Assembly: GCA_019448385.1 (NCBI GenBank) | Contig: JAGTXO010000017.1 | Span: forward strand, 310,001-374,000 | Length of the DNA: 64,000 nt | Source: Diacronema lutheri | Lineage: Eukaryota > Haptophyta > Pavlovophyceae > Pavlovales > Pavlovaceae | Reading direction: 5' to 3' | Shown here: positions 19,635 to 28,390 of the stretch, piece after piece | Layout: each line of letters opens with the position of its first letter | How positions within the stretch are numbered: position 1 is the stretch's first letter | Program-made: the position numbers and the translations under genes | The notes under the pieces: generated by a model | Seen by the model: the letters and a program-made list of their open reading frames with translations, nothing else | The model's database searches: none | Told to the model about the DNA's origin: nothing

Positions 19635-19919
19635 TCAGAACGCCGCGCTCGCCACGCGCACGTAGCCCTCGTCCGGGTCCGGCTCGGGCGCCGCGTCGCG
19701 CACCGAGCGCGACGCGGCCTCGACGCCCGGCGTTTCGGCACGCGAGGCGACGGATGCCTCGTCCGGCCGGCCCCACGGCAGCTGCAGCTCGAGCTGGCGC
19801 TGGATGATGCGCGGCGTCGCCACGCGCCCGTGCTGCACCTCGCGACGTCGCGCGCGCACGTAGAGCACGATCGCCACCGAGCCGCTGAGGCCCATCATCG
19901 CGCCGAGCAGCACCGACAT
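19635..19919 (-). CDS. Small single-helix membrane protein, unknown function
   Basis: 94 residues from the ATG at 19919. The N-terminus MSVLLGAMMGLSGSVAIVLY is a membrane helix followed by a strongly basic VRARRREVQHGR, then a polar tail with an acidic end (AAPEPDPDEGYVRVASAAF). The reading frame could extend upstream to about 20000, but the internal ATG gives the more normal membrane topology. It is divergent from the fossil gene starting at 20111, with about 190 bases between them including an 11-base T-run. The family is not recognised. Confidence 0.4.
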   Translation of the reverse strand: MSVLLGAMMGLSGSVAIVLYVRARRREVQHGRVATPRIIQRQLELQLPWGRPDEASVASRAETPGVEAASRSVRDAAPEPDPDEGYVRVASAAF

Positions 19920-20110
19920 TGTGGTCTCCTTGTCTGCTTGGGCGCGAACGGAAAACGCGCGAAGGGTGGCGACGAAGATCGTTGGGTTGGGTTGGGCCAC
20001 CGGCTCCCGAGGGTTGCTTGTGGCGCTCGACTGACCGTTGGCCCAGCTTTTTTTTTTTCTCGAACCTACTGTGGAGCCGCCTGCAGCGTGATCTCCCGCG
20101 CAAAACGACC

Positions 20111-22530
20111 ATGGCCGCCATCGACCTGCGCGCCTTCGACGCGGCGCTCGTCAACTGCGAGATCGTGAGCACGCGGCCGGTCAAGCCGAGCGAGAAGGCG
20201 CGCACGGTCGTCAAGCTGAGCCACGGGCCGTCGCGCCGCGCGCTCGCCTTCGTCACGCCGCCCTGCGTCGTCGACTGGCCCGAGCTCACGGGCGACGGCA
20301 ACTTTGGCACCACGGACGGGCCGACGGACGTCGACAAGGCGGCGTACACGGCCGGCGTGACCGACAAGGAGCTGCCGATCGCCGGCGCACCGCTTGTGCA
20401 GATGGACGCCTACTTTGGCGCCCTGCGCGCTATCGACGATCAGCGCGTCGAGACGGTGCACGCGCGCCAGAAGGAGCTGCTCGACACGCGCGGCCTCTCG
20501 AAGGAGGAGGTGCGCGGCAAGCTCTCGCCCACCGTCAAGCCCAAATATCAAGGACGGCACGCTCGCGTACACGCGGCTGAACATGTCGACGCGCACGTTC
20601 ACGTGGGCGGGCTCCGAGCGCGTCGTGCCGCTCGTCGACGCGCGGCGCGAACCGGTCGACGAGATCCGGCACGAGGACGTCTGCGCCATCGCCACGCAGC
20701 TCGACTGCGTCTACACGGGGCTCACGGGCTCGATGTTTGGCACCAAGTGGAACGTGTGCGGGGTCATGCTCCTCAGGCGCGCCGAGCAGCGCCCGCAGCC
20801 CGGCTCGGACGCCTTCGCCTCGTACGGCGTGCCCGCCTGGGCCGACACGTTCGACTCCACGGGGCTGTACGTGCCCGACGAGCGCGAGCGCGCGGCGGCG
20901 CTCGCGGCGGTGGCCGGTCTGCGAACGGCGCGCGCGCCGGCCGGGCCGGGCGGGCGCGAGCTCGCGCGCGCGCAGGGCTACCATCGCGCCGAGCAGGCTG
21001 CGAGCGCGGCGGCGGCGCGCGCGGCGATGGCCGAGACCGGCCAGCAGCGCGCGCTCGACGGCGCGGTCGTCGACTCGGCGCTGCGCGGCGTGGGCGACCG
21101 GCTGCACTTTTGCGACGCGCCGGGCGGCACGGGCAAGACGTTCGTCGAGCGCGCCATCATCGCCGCCGTGCGCGCGGATGGGCACGCGGTCGTCGTGTGC
21201 GCGTCCTCGGGCGTCGCCGCCACGCTGCTGCCCGACGGCCGCACCTTCCACTCGACCTTCAAGGTGCCCGTCGGCGCCGACTCGGACGGGCAAGCCCTTT
21301 TATGTCGTGCCGCGCTCCGAGCGCGGGCGCTCCGTGGCCGCCGCGGCGAATGATCAGAAGCGGGGCCGCCTCGACTCGCTCGATCGGTGTTTGCGCGACG
21401 TGACGGGCGTCGACGAGCGCTTCGGCGGCAAGACGTTGCTGCTCGCCGGCGACTTTTGCCAGTGCTTGCCGGTGGTGCGGCGCGGCTCGCGCGCGCAGAT
21501 CGTGCGCTCCTGCCTCAAGTACTCGGCGCCGTGGCAGCACGATCGGCCGCACGCCTTGGTCGAGAACGTTCGCGCCTCGAACACGGCGCGCGACACGGGC
21601 GACGCGCTCGGCGCGGGCGAGTGGGCGAAGCTGCCGCGCAGCCTCGGCGACGGCGCCTTTCCCGCGGCGGTGCCGCCTGCGGGGGCCATGCCCGGCGCAT
21701 TCCCGCTCGATCCCGTGCAGCTGCCCGAGGCCGTCGGCGGCGTCCCCATCCGCGTGGGCTCGGCCTACCCGACGGAGCTCGTGACGACTTTGTCCACGGC
21801 GCGACGTGTTGGACCGACGACGGCTCGCTGTGCGACCGCGCGGTGCTCTGCGCCAAGCAGACGGACGTGGCGCGGATCAACTGGCTGGTGATCGGCCGCT
21901 TCCCGGGCGCGGCGGTGAGGTGCGCGTCGGCGGACGAGCTGGCGCGACGACGGGGCGGGCAAGCAGATTGCGCTGGCGTCGGTCGAATTCCTCGACTCGC
22001 TCGAGCACGCGCAGATGCCGCACCGCGTCCTCGACCTGAAGCCCGGGATGGTGGTGATGCTGCTGCGCAACCTCTCGCCCGGCGAGGGGCTGTGCGGCGG
22101 CACGCGGCTGATCGTGCGCGGCGTGCGCGCCGGCGGCCGGCTGCTCGAGTGCGCACGCCCCGGCGCGGCCGCCGGGCGCGACAGCACCGTGCTCGTCGCG
22201 CGTGTCGACCACCACTCGCCCGACGACGGCACGTTCGCGCTTGTGCGGATGCGCCGCCAGTTCCCCGGTGCGGCCGGCGTAACGAGGCGCAGGGGCAAGC
22301 GCTCGGGTGCGCGGGCGTGTGGCTCGCCGAGCCGTGCTTCACGCACGGCCAGCTCCACGTGGCCGCTTCGCGCGTCGGGCACACGTCGCGCGTCCGCTTT
22401 GCGCTCGGCCCGGACCTCGTGACGCGCAGCGTCGTCTTCAAAGAGGTGCTCCGCGCGGTCAGCGGTGGCGAGGCGGCGGCGGCGGCGCTCGCCGCGGCCG
22501 CCGTCGCCGCCGCGCGCGAATGCGCGGCGG
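20111..22530 (+). pseudogene. Broken DUF5871-like / PIF1 helicase fusion, possible virus-derived fossil (left copy)
   Basis: The first part (from MAAIDLRAFDAALV) resembles the DUF5871 family known from large DNA viruses and algae, thought to be DNA-binding; the assignment is from memory and tentative. It leads into a PIF1-type superfamily-1 helicase with the Walker A motif APGGTGKT, the FHSTFKVPV block, a LLAGDFCQCLPVV motif and a C-terminal THGQLHVAASRV motif. PIF1 helicases unwind DNA and are carried by Helitrons, large viruses and virus-like elements as well as by hosts. The coding frame is interrupted at roughly five places, so it is treated as a fossil. Both copies share essentially the same state, so the damage predates the duplication. 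Confidence 0.55.
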
Positions 22531-23989
22531 CGGCGCGCGGTGGCGGCGGGCGCGGACGGCGCGCGCGGCGCCGGCGGCGGGCGGCGCGCTGGCGGCGGGC
22601 GCGCCGCCGGCGCGCGGTGCTGGCCAGCACCCGCCGGCGCGACGCCCGCCGCGCCGCTCGCGCCGACGCGCAGCCGTCGGGTGCTCGCCAGCACCGCGCG
22701 CCGCGCGACCGGCCCGCGTACCTGCGCGCCCTTCTAGGGCGCGCAGGGCGGCGCCAATGCGGCCGGCGCGCAGGCGCCTCACGCTGGCGCGCTGCCCGCC
22801 GCCGCGTGGGTCGCCGCTGCGCGCGTGCCGTCGGCGCTGCCGCCGCCCGGCGTCGCGCTCGCGCCGCAGCCGCAGCCGCCGCCGTCGCCGCCGCCTGCCG
22901 CCTGCCGGCAAGCTGGGCAAGTGCGCAGCGGCGGCGACGGCGGTGCGCGACCCGGCGAGCAAGCGGCGCGCCGCCGAGCCGGGGGCGGGCTCCGCGGGCG
23001 ACGAGGCTCGCCCGCCACTCGCACCACTCGCGCGCCAAGCGCGCACAACGCCCCCCCCCCCCCCCCCCCCCCCTCCCCCCCCCCCGATGAATTTAATGCT
23101 CATACCATGGCGTCGCGCCACGGCAGTACGCCCGTGGCCCCGGCGGCCAGCCTCGCGCCGCTACGCCGTGTCGCCGCGGCCGGCGCACACAGCGAATTGT
23201 GTGTCCGCGGCACATGCCCGGCTGCTCGCGCGCTGCAAGCTTGCCGAACTGCCCGCGCTGGAATGGCGCGTTGCGGGCGTGCCCGCGCACCGCGCGTGTG
23301 CCATGCGCGTTCCGGGAGCGCCGCGCCGCGCGCCGAAGCGGCGCGCGGCGGACGTGCGGCCTCGGGCCGAAGAGGGGCCGGCGCGACCGGCCGCGAGGCG
23401 GGCGCAGACGCTCGGCGTGCCGGTCGATGCGTCGTCCAAATCCGCGTCGGGCGGATGCGCGCCTGGGCCGGCGCTGCGTGCAGTCGGCGGGGCCCGGCCA
23501 CGCGCTCGGGCGTAACGTTCGCGCCTGTTCGGCCGAGGCGCACTCGCCGTCCCCTCGCGCCGGCAACGTGCGTGCGGGCCAGCACGCAGGCAGCGTACGA
23601 TGCCACGGCAGCGGCGAGCGCGTCCCCGCCGGTGTGCCGCTCGGCGCCCCGTCACGCGCAACGTGCGCGCCGCCCGCTGCATGCGCACGCATACGCGCGC
23701 TGGCAGCGTGCGCACAATTGCCCGGGCAAGATCGTCCCGCGCTCGCGCCGCCGACGCATCATTCCATGTGTCCGTTTCGGCATCTGCCACCATCCACCAG
23801 TCCTCGAAAGCCGGCTTGCGCGTGGGCGCCCGTCCGGTGCGAGAAGCGGCTCGCGTCCTCGCGCGGGGCGCCTCCGCGCCAGACGCCCGGCGCGCGCTCG
23901 TCTTGCCGCGCCACCACGCTGATCTGCGCCCAACCCTCGCTCGCCAATTCCCCCGTCGTCTCTGCTGCGCAGCCCGCAACAGCGCGCGC
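22531..23989. other. Low-complexity GC-rich spacer with hairpins and a C-run
   Basis: Between the helicase fossil and the USP gene. A 16-base palindrome GGTGCTGGCCAGCACC lies at 22616-22631 with an inverted echo near 22680-22697. A perfect hairpin, CTGCGCGCCCT-TCT-AGGGCGCGCAG in three parts, lies at 22722-22746. A C-homopolymer occupies about 23050-23088. From 23100 to 23989 all frames on one or both strands stay open, but none shows a conserved protein; the minus strand segment FEDWWMVADAETDTW near 23800 is the most protein-like. Confidence 0.5.
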
Positions 23990-25385
23990 ATGGCGCGTGC
24001 ACGGCGCAGCGCCTTGGGCAAGTTTTACGTCGTCGGTCGGCAGCCTGTGGAAGACGCGTTTGACGGCCCGATGTGGCCGGTGAGAGTGCCCGGCGTGCCG
24101 CGTGGTGAGCGCCTGCACGGCTTGCCGGGCTCGGCGCGCGCCCAGCCAGCCTCCCTCCGCCCCGCCGCAAACCGTGCGTGCGCACCCCGCACACCCGGCG
24201 CTGCGCGGCGCGGCGCAGGCGCGAAAAACGAGGGCAACGCGTGCTACACGACCGTCCTTATGCAATCGCTCTTCGCCCTGAACGTGCTCCGCGCGATGCT
24301 TCGCTCCGCTTCGCGCCGTGCCAACAGCGTCGAGAGGGCGCGTTTTCGGGACTTTGGCACGCTGATCGAGGACACCAAGGCGCCGACACAGCTGTGTCTT
24401 GTGTCCGTCATTGACGTCATCTCGGGCCGTGGCGCGCGAAGGACGCCGCAGGATGCCGCTGAGTTCTTCCGGTTGCTGCTCGGCCGAGTGCCCGGGCTCG
24501 CTGCGGCCTTCGGAGCCGACACACGCGTCGGGCCAGTGCTCGAGCAGATCGCCGTGCCTTCAGAGTCCGGCGAGGGCATCGCCGTACTCGTCAGCGTCGG
24601 CGGCGATGCGGCGCGCGCGCTTGCACACGCTCTGGGGGGCGCCGCTGGGCCGCCGCGGGATGGCCACACGAACGCGGGCCACTCGGGCGTGCTCACGCCA
24701 GCCAGCATTGCTGTCGAGGCGCCGCGCACGACGCGCGGCAATGGCCCGCAGTGCAAGAACAACCGCGCGCTCGTGTGCGCGCCGCGGCTGCTACTCGGCG
24801 GGCGCGACCACCTCCTCGTCGCCGGCGTACTGCACGTGGGCGAGGGGCCGATGAGCGGGCACCTTGTCGCCATCGTGCTCCGCAACGAGGCTTGGCTTCC
24901 GTGCGACGACTACAACGTGCGGCGGCGCGCACGGTCGCTCGGTGCCGCGACCGGCGGTCGAGCGCAGCCGCAACCGCCCCGTCCTCCCGCGCGGCACGCG
25001 CGCGTGGCCTGAAAGCTCGCGCGCGCGCCTGCCGCACGCACGCGCGTTGCCCGCGCAGATCTACAACGTGCCTGAGTCCGACGCGCTGGCGTGGGCAAGT
25101 GGTGCGAGCATGCTCTTGTACAGCCGGCTCGACGTGGAGCCGTTGGACCCGGCGCTGGGCTCAGCGTCACCGCCGTCGGCCGCATCGCCTGCGTGGCCGA
25201 GCTCGGAGCCCGACGCGCCGACCTTGCCGGCAGCCTGGCCGCGGGTGCGGCAGATGGCAGCGGTGCCAACAGATGCGACGATCGGCATCGCGGAGACGGC
25301 TGCAGACATCTCTACGGCGGCGATCGGCCCAGCTGCGCGCGAGGCCCGCCAAGTTGTCTCCGTGACGCGCGCATTGCCAACAGCG
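23990..25385 (+). CDS. Ubiquitin-specific protease (peptidase C19), left copy, 3' end unclear
   Basis: Deubiquitinating cysteine protease. Exons 23990-24128, 24219-24916 and 25059-25385; the first intron starts with GC, the second with GT. The catalytic Cys box spans the first join: GLPGAKNEGNACYTTVLMQS, close to the family GLxNxGNxCYxNxxLQ. TPQDAAEFFRLLL is the QQDAxEF box; GHLVAIVLRNEAWLPCDDYN holds the catalytic His and Asp/Asn, and ALAWASGASMLLYSRL is the usual YMLxYxR end. A GTGAGT donor at 25386 shows that a further exon is expected, but the LINE fragment follows in the opposite orientation, so the gene may be interrupted. The start ATG is the first in frame before KFYVVGRQP. The right copy is at 59409-60804. 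Confidence 0.7.
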
Positions 25386-25441
25386 GTGAGTGCGTCCTCG
25401 TCTCCGGCGGCCGCTGTGCCCTCCCCCCCCCCCCCCCACCC

Positions 25442-25472
<31 letters not shown>

Positions 25473-25673
25473 CACTCTCCCTACCTCCTTCCTCCTTTCG
25501 CACCTCGCACGCGCACGCCGTCCGCTGTCCGCTGTCCGCGGCCCAAATTGCCTTGCGGAAGCCGAGCAGGCAGAGCCCTGCTTGGATGGCTCCAGCGCGC
25601 ATCTTGTGGATGGCGACGCTGTGGGCGAGCACGGATGCTTAAATGTGACCAGTGGCGCGCACGTGCACGTGCG

Positions 25674-26013
25674 CTAACTGGACGTCGAGCGTGTGCGCCT
25701 TGTCCGCACGTGTGCACTCACGTGCGTCTGCGGCGATCTGCCCGGCGCGGTAGTCCGCGCGCGCGAGAGCCGCGTCGGCAGCAGGAGCAGGACATCGTAC
25801 TTGCGCCCGACGAGGACGGCGAGAAGTGCGGCTTTTCGCTCGGGGCCTACCATGCCGCCGAGGTTGGCGCTGGCGAGCGTGAGGCAGTCGGAGCGCGCTG
25901 GGCCCGGGTTGGAGGCCTCACCCCAGGGGACGGGAGGATTCAAGGCGCCGAGCCGCTGCGGGTGCGGCGGGAGGCCCCGGGCGGGTGTGCGAATGCGGCT
26001 CGATGGCCGCCTG

Positions 26014-26045
<32 letters not shown>

Positions 26046-26435
26046 CGTTGGGCCGCCCGCGGAAACTGAGGTGAGCGTGTGGGAGCGGCGCGCGTCGGCG
26101 CGCGCGGCTGGCGTGCAGCACGGATAAGTCTTGTGTGGACTTCGCGGGGCGGATCCCGGTGCAGGGATTGCCGACGTAGGCCGCGAGCGCGAGCAGGGCG
26201 GGGATGAAGACGGATGATGGGGTTGGGGCCAAGGCCGCCGCACCCGCAGCTATCACGGTGGCAGCGACCGCCACGGTCAGTGCGAGGCTCGCGTGGCCCG
26301 CTGCCCGCCAGGTCCAGGAGGGCCGGCCTGCGGCCTCAGTGCCCAGCGTTGGGCATGTCAGCGTCTGCGTCTGCGGGCCCGCCACTGCGATGGCGCTTTG
26401 AGCCTGGCGCACCAAAACGCAATCGGTCCGCCGAT

Positions 26436-26476
<41 letters not shown>

Positions 26477-27318
26477 GGCGTGCGCGGGGGCTTGGGGTGG
26501 GCTCCGGGTGCCGGCGCTGTGCCAGCGGCGGGCTTGGTTGACGCCGTCTTGCCGGGGCCCTTGCGCCTTGCGGCGCGAGCGTCGCGGAGGGGCGTCGGCT
26601 GCGCTGGCTCCGCGTCGGCGGTGGCGTGGGGCAGGCTCTTGTGGAGGGCGGAGAGCTCGCGCACGAGTCGGTTGCCAAGGCGGGCTGTCTGCGTGCCGTT
26701 GGGCTGCGCTTGGGCAGGTAGGACCTGCGGCCTCGGGGGCGGGCGCGTTTTCGTGTTGGGCCAGGCGGCAGCGCGCACCGGCCGTGTTCGCGGCCGGCAG
26801 GCGGACGTCCGCAGCGGGGCGGAGAATCCGGGTGAAGCGCTTGCATGGGCGCGGTTCGCACCTGGCGGCCAGGCGATCACGAACCGTTGGGTCGCCCGGC
26901 TGTTTGGTGGAGCTGAAGGCAGCAAGGATAGCGAGCTTGGCCGCCTCATCGGTGACGAGCGGCACTGTTGCCCAGCTCTGTACCTCGAAGCCCTGGATGT
27001 GCAGGCGTCGGGGAAGTTCCCGGCAGCGTCGCCTGCGTCCGTCGAGAGGCGGACCGAACTCGCGCCCGTGCCCCCGTTGGCGACACCGAGCTCTCGCTCG
27101 TTCACACCGGCCCGCCGACGCGGGCGCGTGGTGCGCGCGCGTTGGGTGCGTGTCTGCCTCGAGCAGCGTGCCCAGTCGCAGTGTGGGCGCGTGTCCGTCT
27201 GCCTCAAAACGCCACGTGGAGGGGAAGGCGCGGGGCGGGCTCGCCGAGGAGGTGCCGCCGCTCGCTGCCACCCGGCGCGGGCTCGGGGCAGACGTCTTCG
27301 GGTGCCGCGCTCTTCGCG
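25674..27318 (-). mobile_element. Non-LTR retrotransposon (LINE), 5' part, left copy
   Basis: Reading on the minus strand, a proline/arginine-rich first part is followed by PVPWGEASNPGP and LTLASANLGGMVGPERKAAL, LAVLVGRKYDVLLL. The GEASNPGP word resembles 2A-like or N-terminal motifs found before the endonuclease of algal and dinoflagellate LINEs, and the following block is the start of an AP-type endonuclease. The usual QETxL Gln-Glu is replaced by LPTRL, so the endonuclease looks inactive. No reverse transcriptase follows: the element is truncated at its 3' side. The 5' edge (27318) coincides exactly with the border of the inverted duplication. Confidence 0.5.
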
Positions 27319-28390
27319 CCATGCACGAACGTTCCGCCGCGCTCGCAGCGCGCGAGCGCACACACAGAGCGCGCGGCGACCCCGGCGGGGGCAGTGCGTC
27401 CCGGTGGCACTCGCGGGCGCGCGCCTGGCCTGGGCGCAGCTGGGCGCGTTGCCGCCCGCGCAGCGAGCCGCCCGCGCGCCTCGCCGCGCGCGCGCTTCGT
27501 CGCACGCGTGCGCCCTGCATGCACGCGCACAGCGCGCGGCGGCTCGGCGCAGTGCAAGGCAGAGCGTGCTGCAACGGTTGCGAGGGCGCGCACGCGCGGC
27601 GCGGCGCGCCCCTGTGTGGTCGCCTGCGCGCGGCGCGTGGTCCGGACGCAGCTGGGTGGCGTGATGCCGTTCGTGCAACACAGTGCGCGTGAGAGCCGCA
27701 CGTGCACACCCGCAGTGCAACGCGGCATTGCGCGCGTTGCGTGGGCGGAGCGCGGCTGGATGTGCTCGAGGTCGCGCGGCATGCCGCGCGCCGCGCGCTG
27801 TGCGGCGCAGCGAGTCGGCCATGCCCCTGGTCCTCGTCTCCGGGGGGGGGGGGGGGGGGGGGGGGCAGGGTTAGTGGTGGCAACCAGGACCCGCCAGCGC
27901 GTGGTGGGCGCCGTCCGACTCCCAACCAGGATGCGCCCCGTTCTTCCCCGACACTCTCCGTGCAAACCCGCCGCCCAGCCCGCCGCCGCACCCGCCGCCA
28001 ACGCCGCCGCGCACCCATCCGCCGAGCTCACCGCGCGCGCGCTCGCGCTCACGTTGCGCGACGAGGCTGCGCAGGCCGGCGCGCGGCCGTGCAGAGCAGC
28101 GCAGGCCGGCGCGCGGCCGCGCGCGCGCGCTCACGTTGCGGCCGCGCAGCGAGCTTTCGCCGCGTCGCAGCCCCTCCGAGCAGCCACGATGCACGCCCCC
28201 GGAGGACGTCGGCCGCGCTCGGAGGCCGCGCTCGGGCGCGCAAAGAGAGGCGGCGCGGGCAAACGAGAAGGCTCGGCGCGCTGGCGGTTCCTGGTTGTGG
28301 GAGAGCGGGGCATTCTCCAGGGCATCATGTAAATTCTCCCAAGTATCATCCGGGCCGCCATCCGGACACTGACGTGTCCACAGTCTGCAG
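27319..28390. other. No supported gene
   Basis: Very GC-rich DNA between the duplication border and the C48-like gene. A G-run lies at 27840-27865. A short tandem duplication of GCGCAGGCCGGCGCGCGGCC is seen at about 28070-28115. All frames are long and open, as expected from base composition, without conserved segments. A CTGCAG acceptor-like site immediately precedes the ATG at 28391, so an upstream exon of the next gene may lie here. Confidence 0.4.

Larger units (their letters stand above)
20792..27318 (+). repeat. Left arm of a large inverted duplication
   Basis: This segment is repeated in reverse complement at 57461-64000. Base 20792 pairs with 64000 and base 27318 with 57461; only homopolymer runs change the register by a few bases. 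Differences are rare (for example GGTGCCGCCG here against GGTGCTGCCG in the other copy near the outer end). The right copy runs off the window, so the full unit is longer and probably includes DNA left of 20792. The unit contains the fossil helicase, the USP gene and the LINE fragment. Confidence 0.95.

Noticed and set aside
20111-22746. Helitron assignment for the helicase block
   Set aside because: The helicase type and a hairpin would fit, but no Rep domain, TC start or CTRR end was found, and the first domain looks viral-like. Left as possible virus-derived fossil.
26968-28332. Long plus-strand frame left of the C48-like gene
   Set aside because: It crosses the duplication border and G-runs without any conserved segment; it is a composition artefact.
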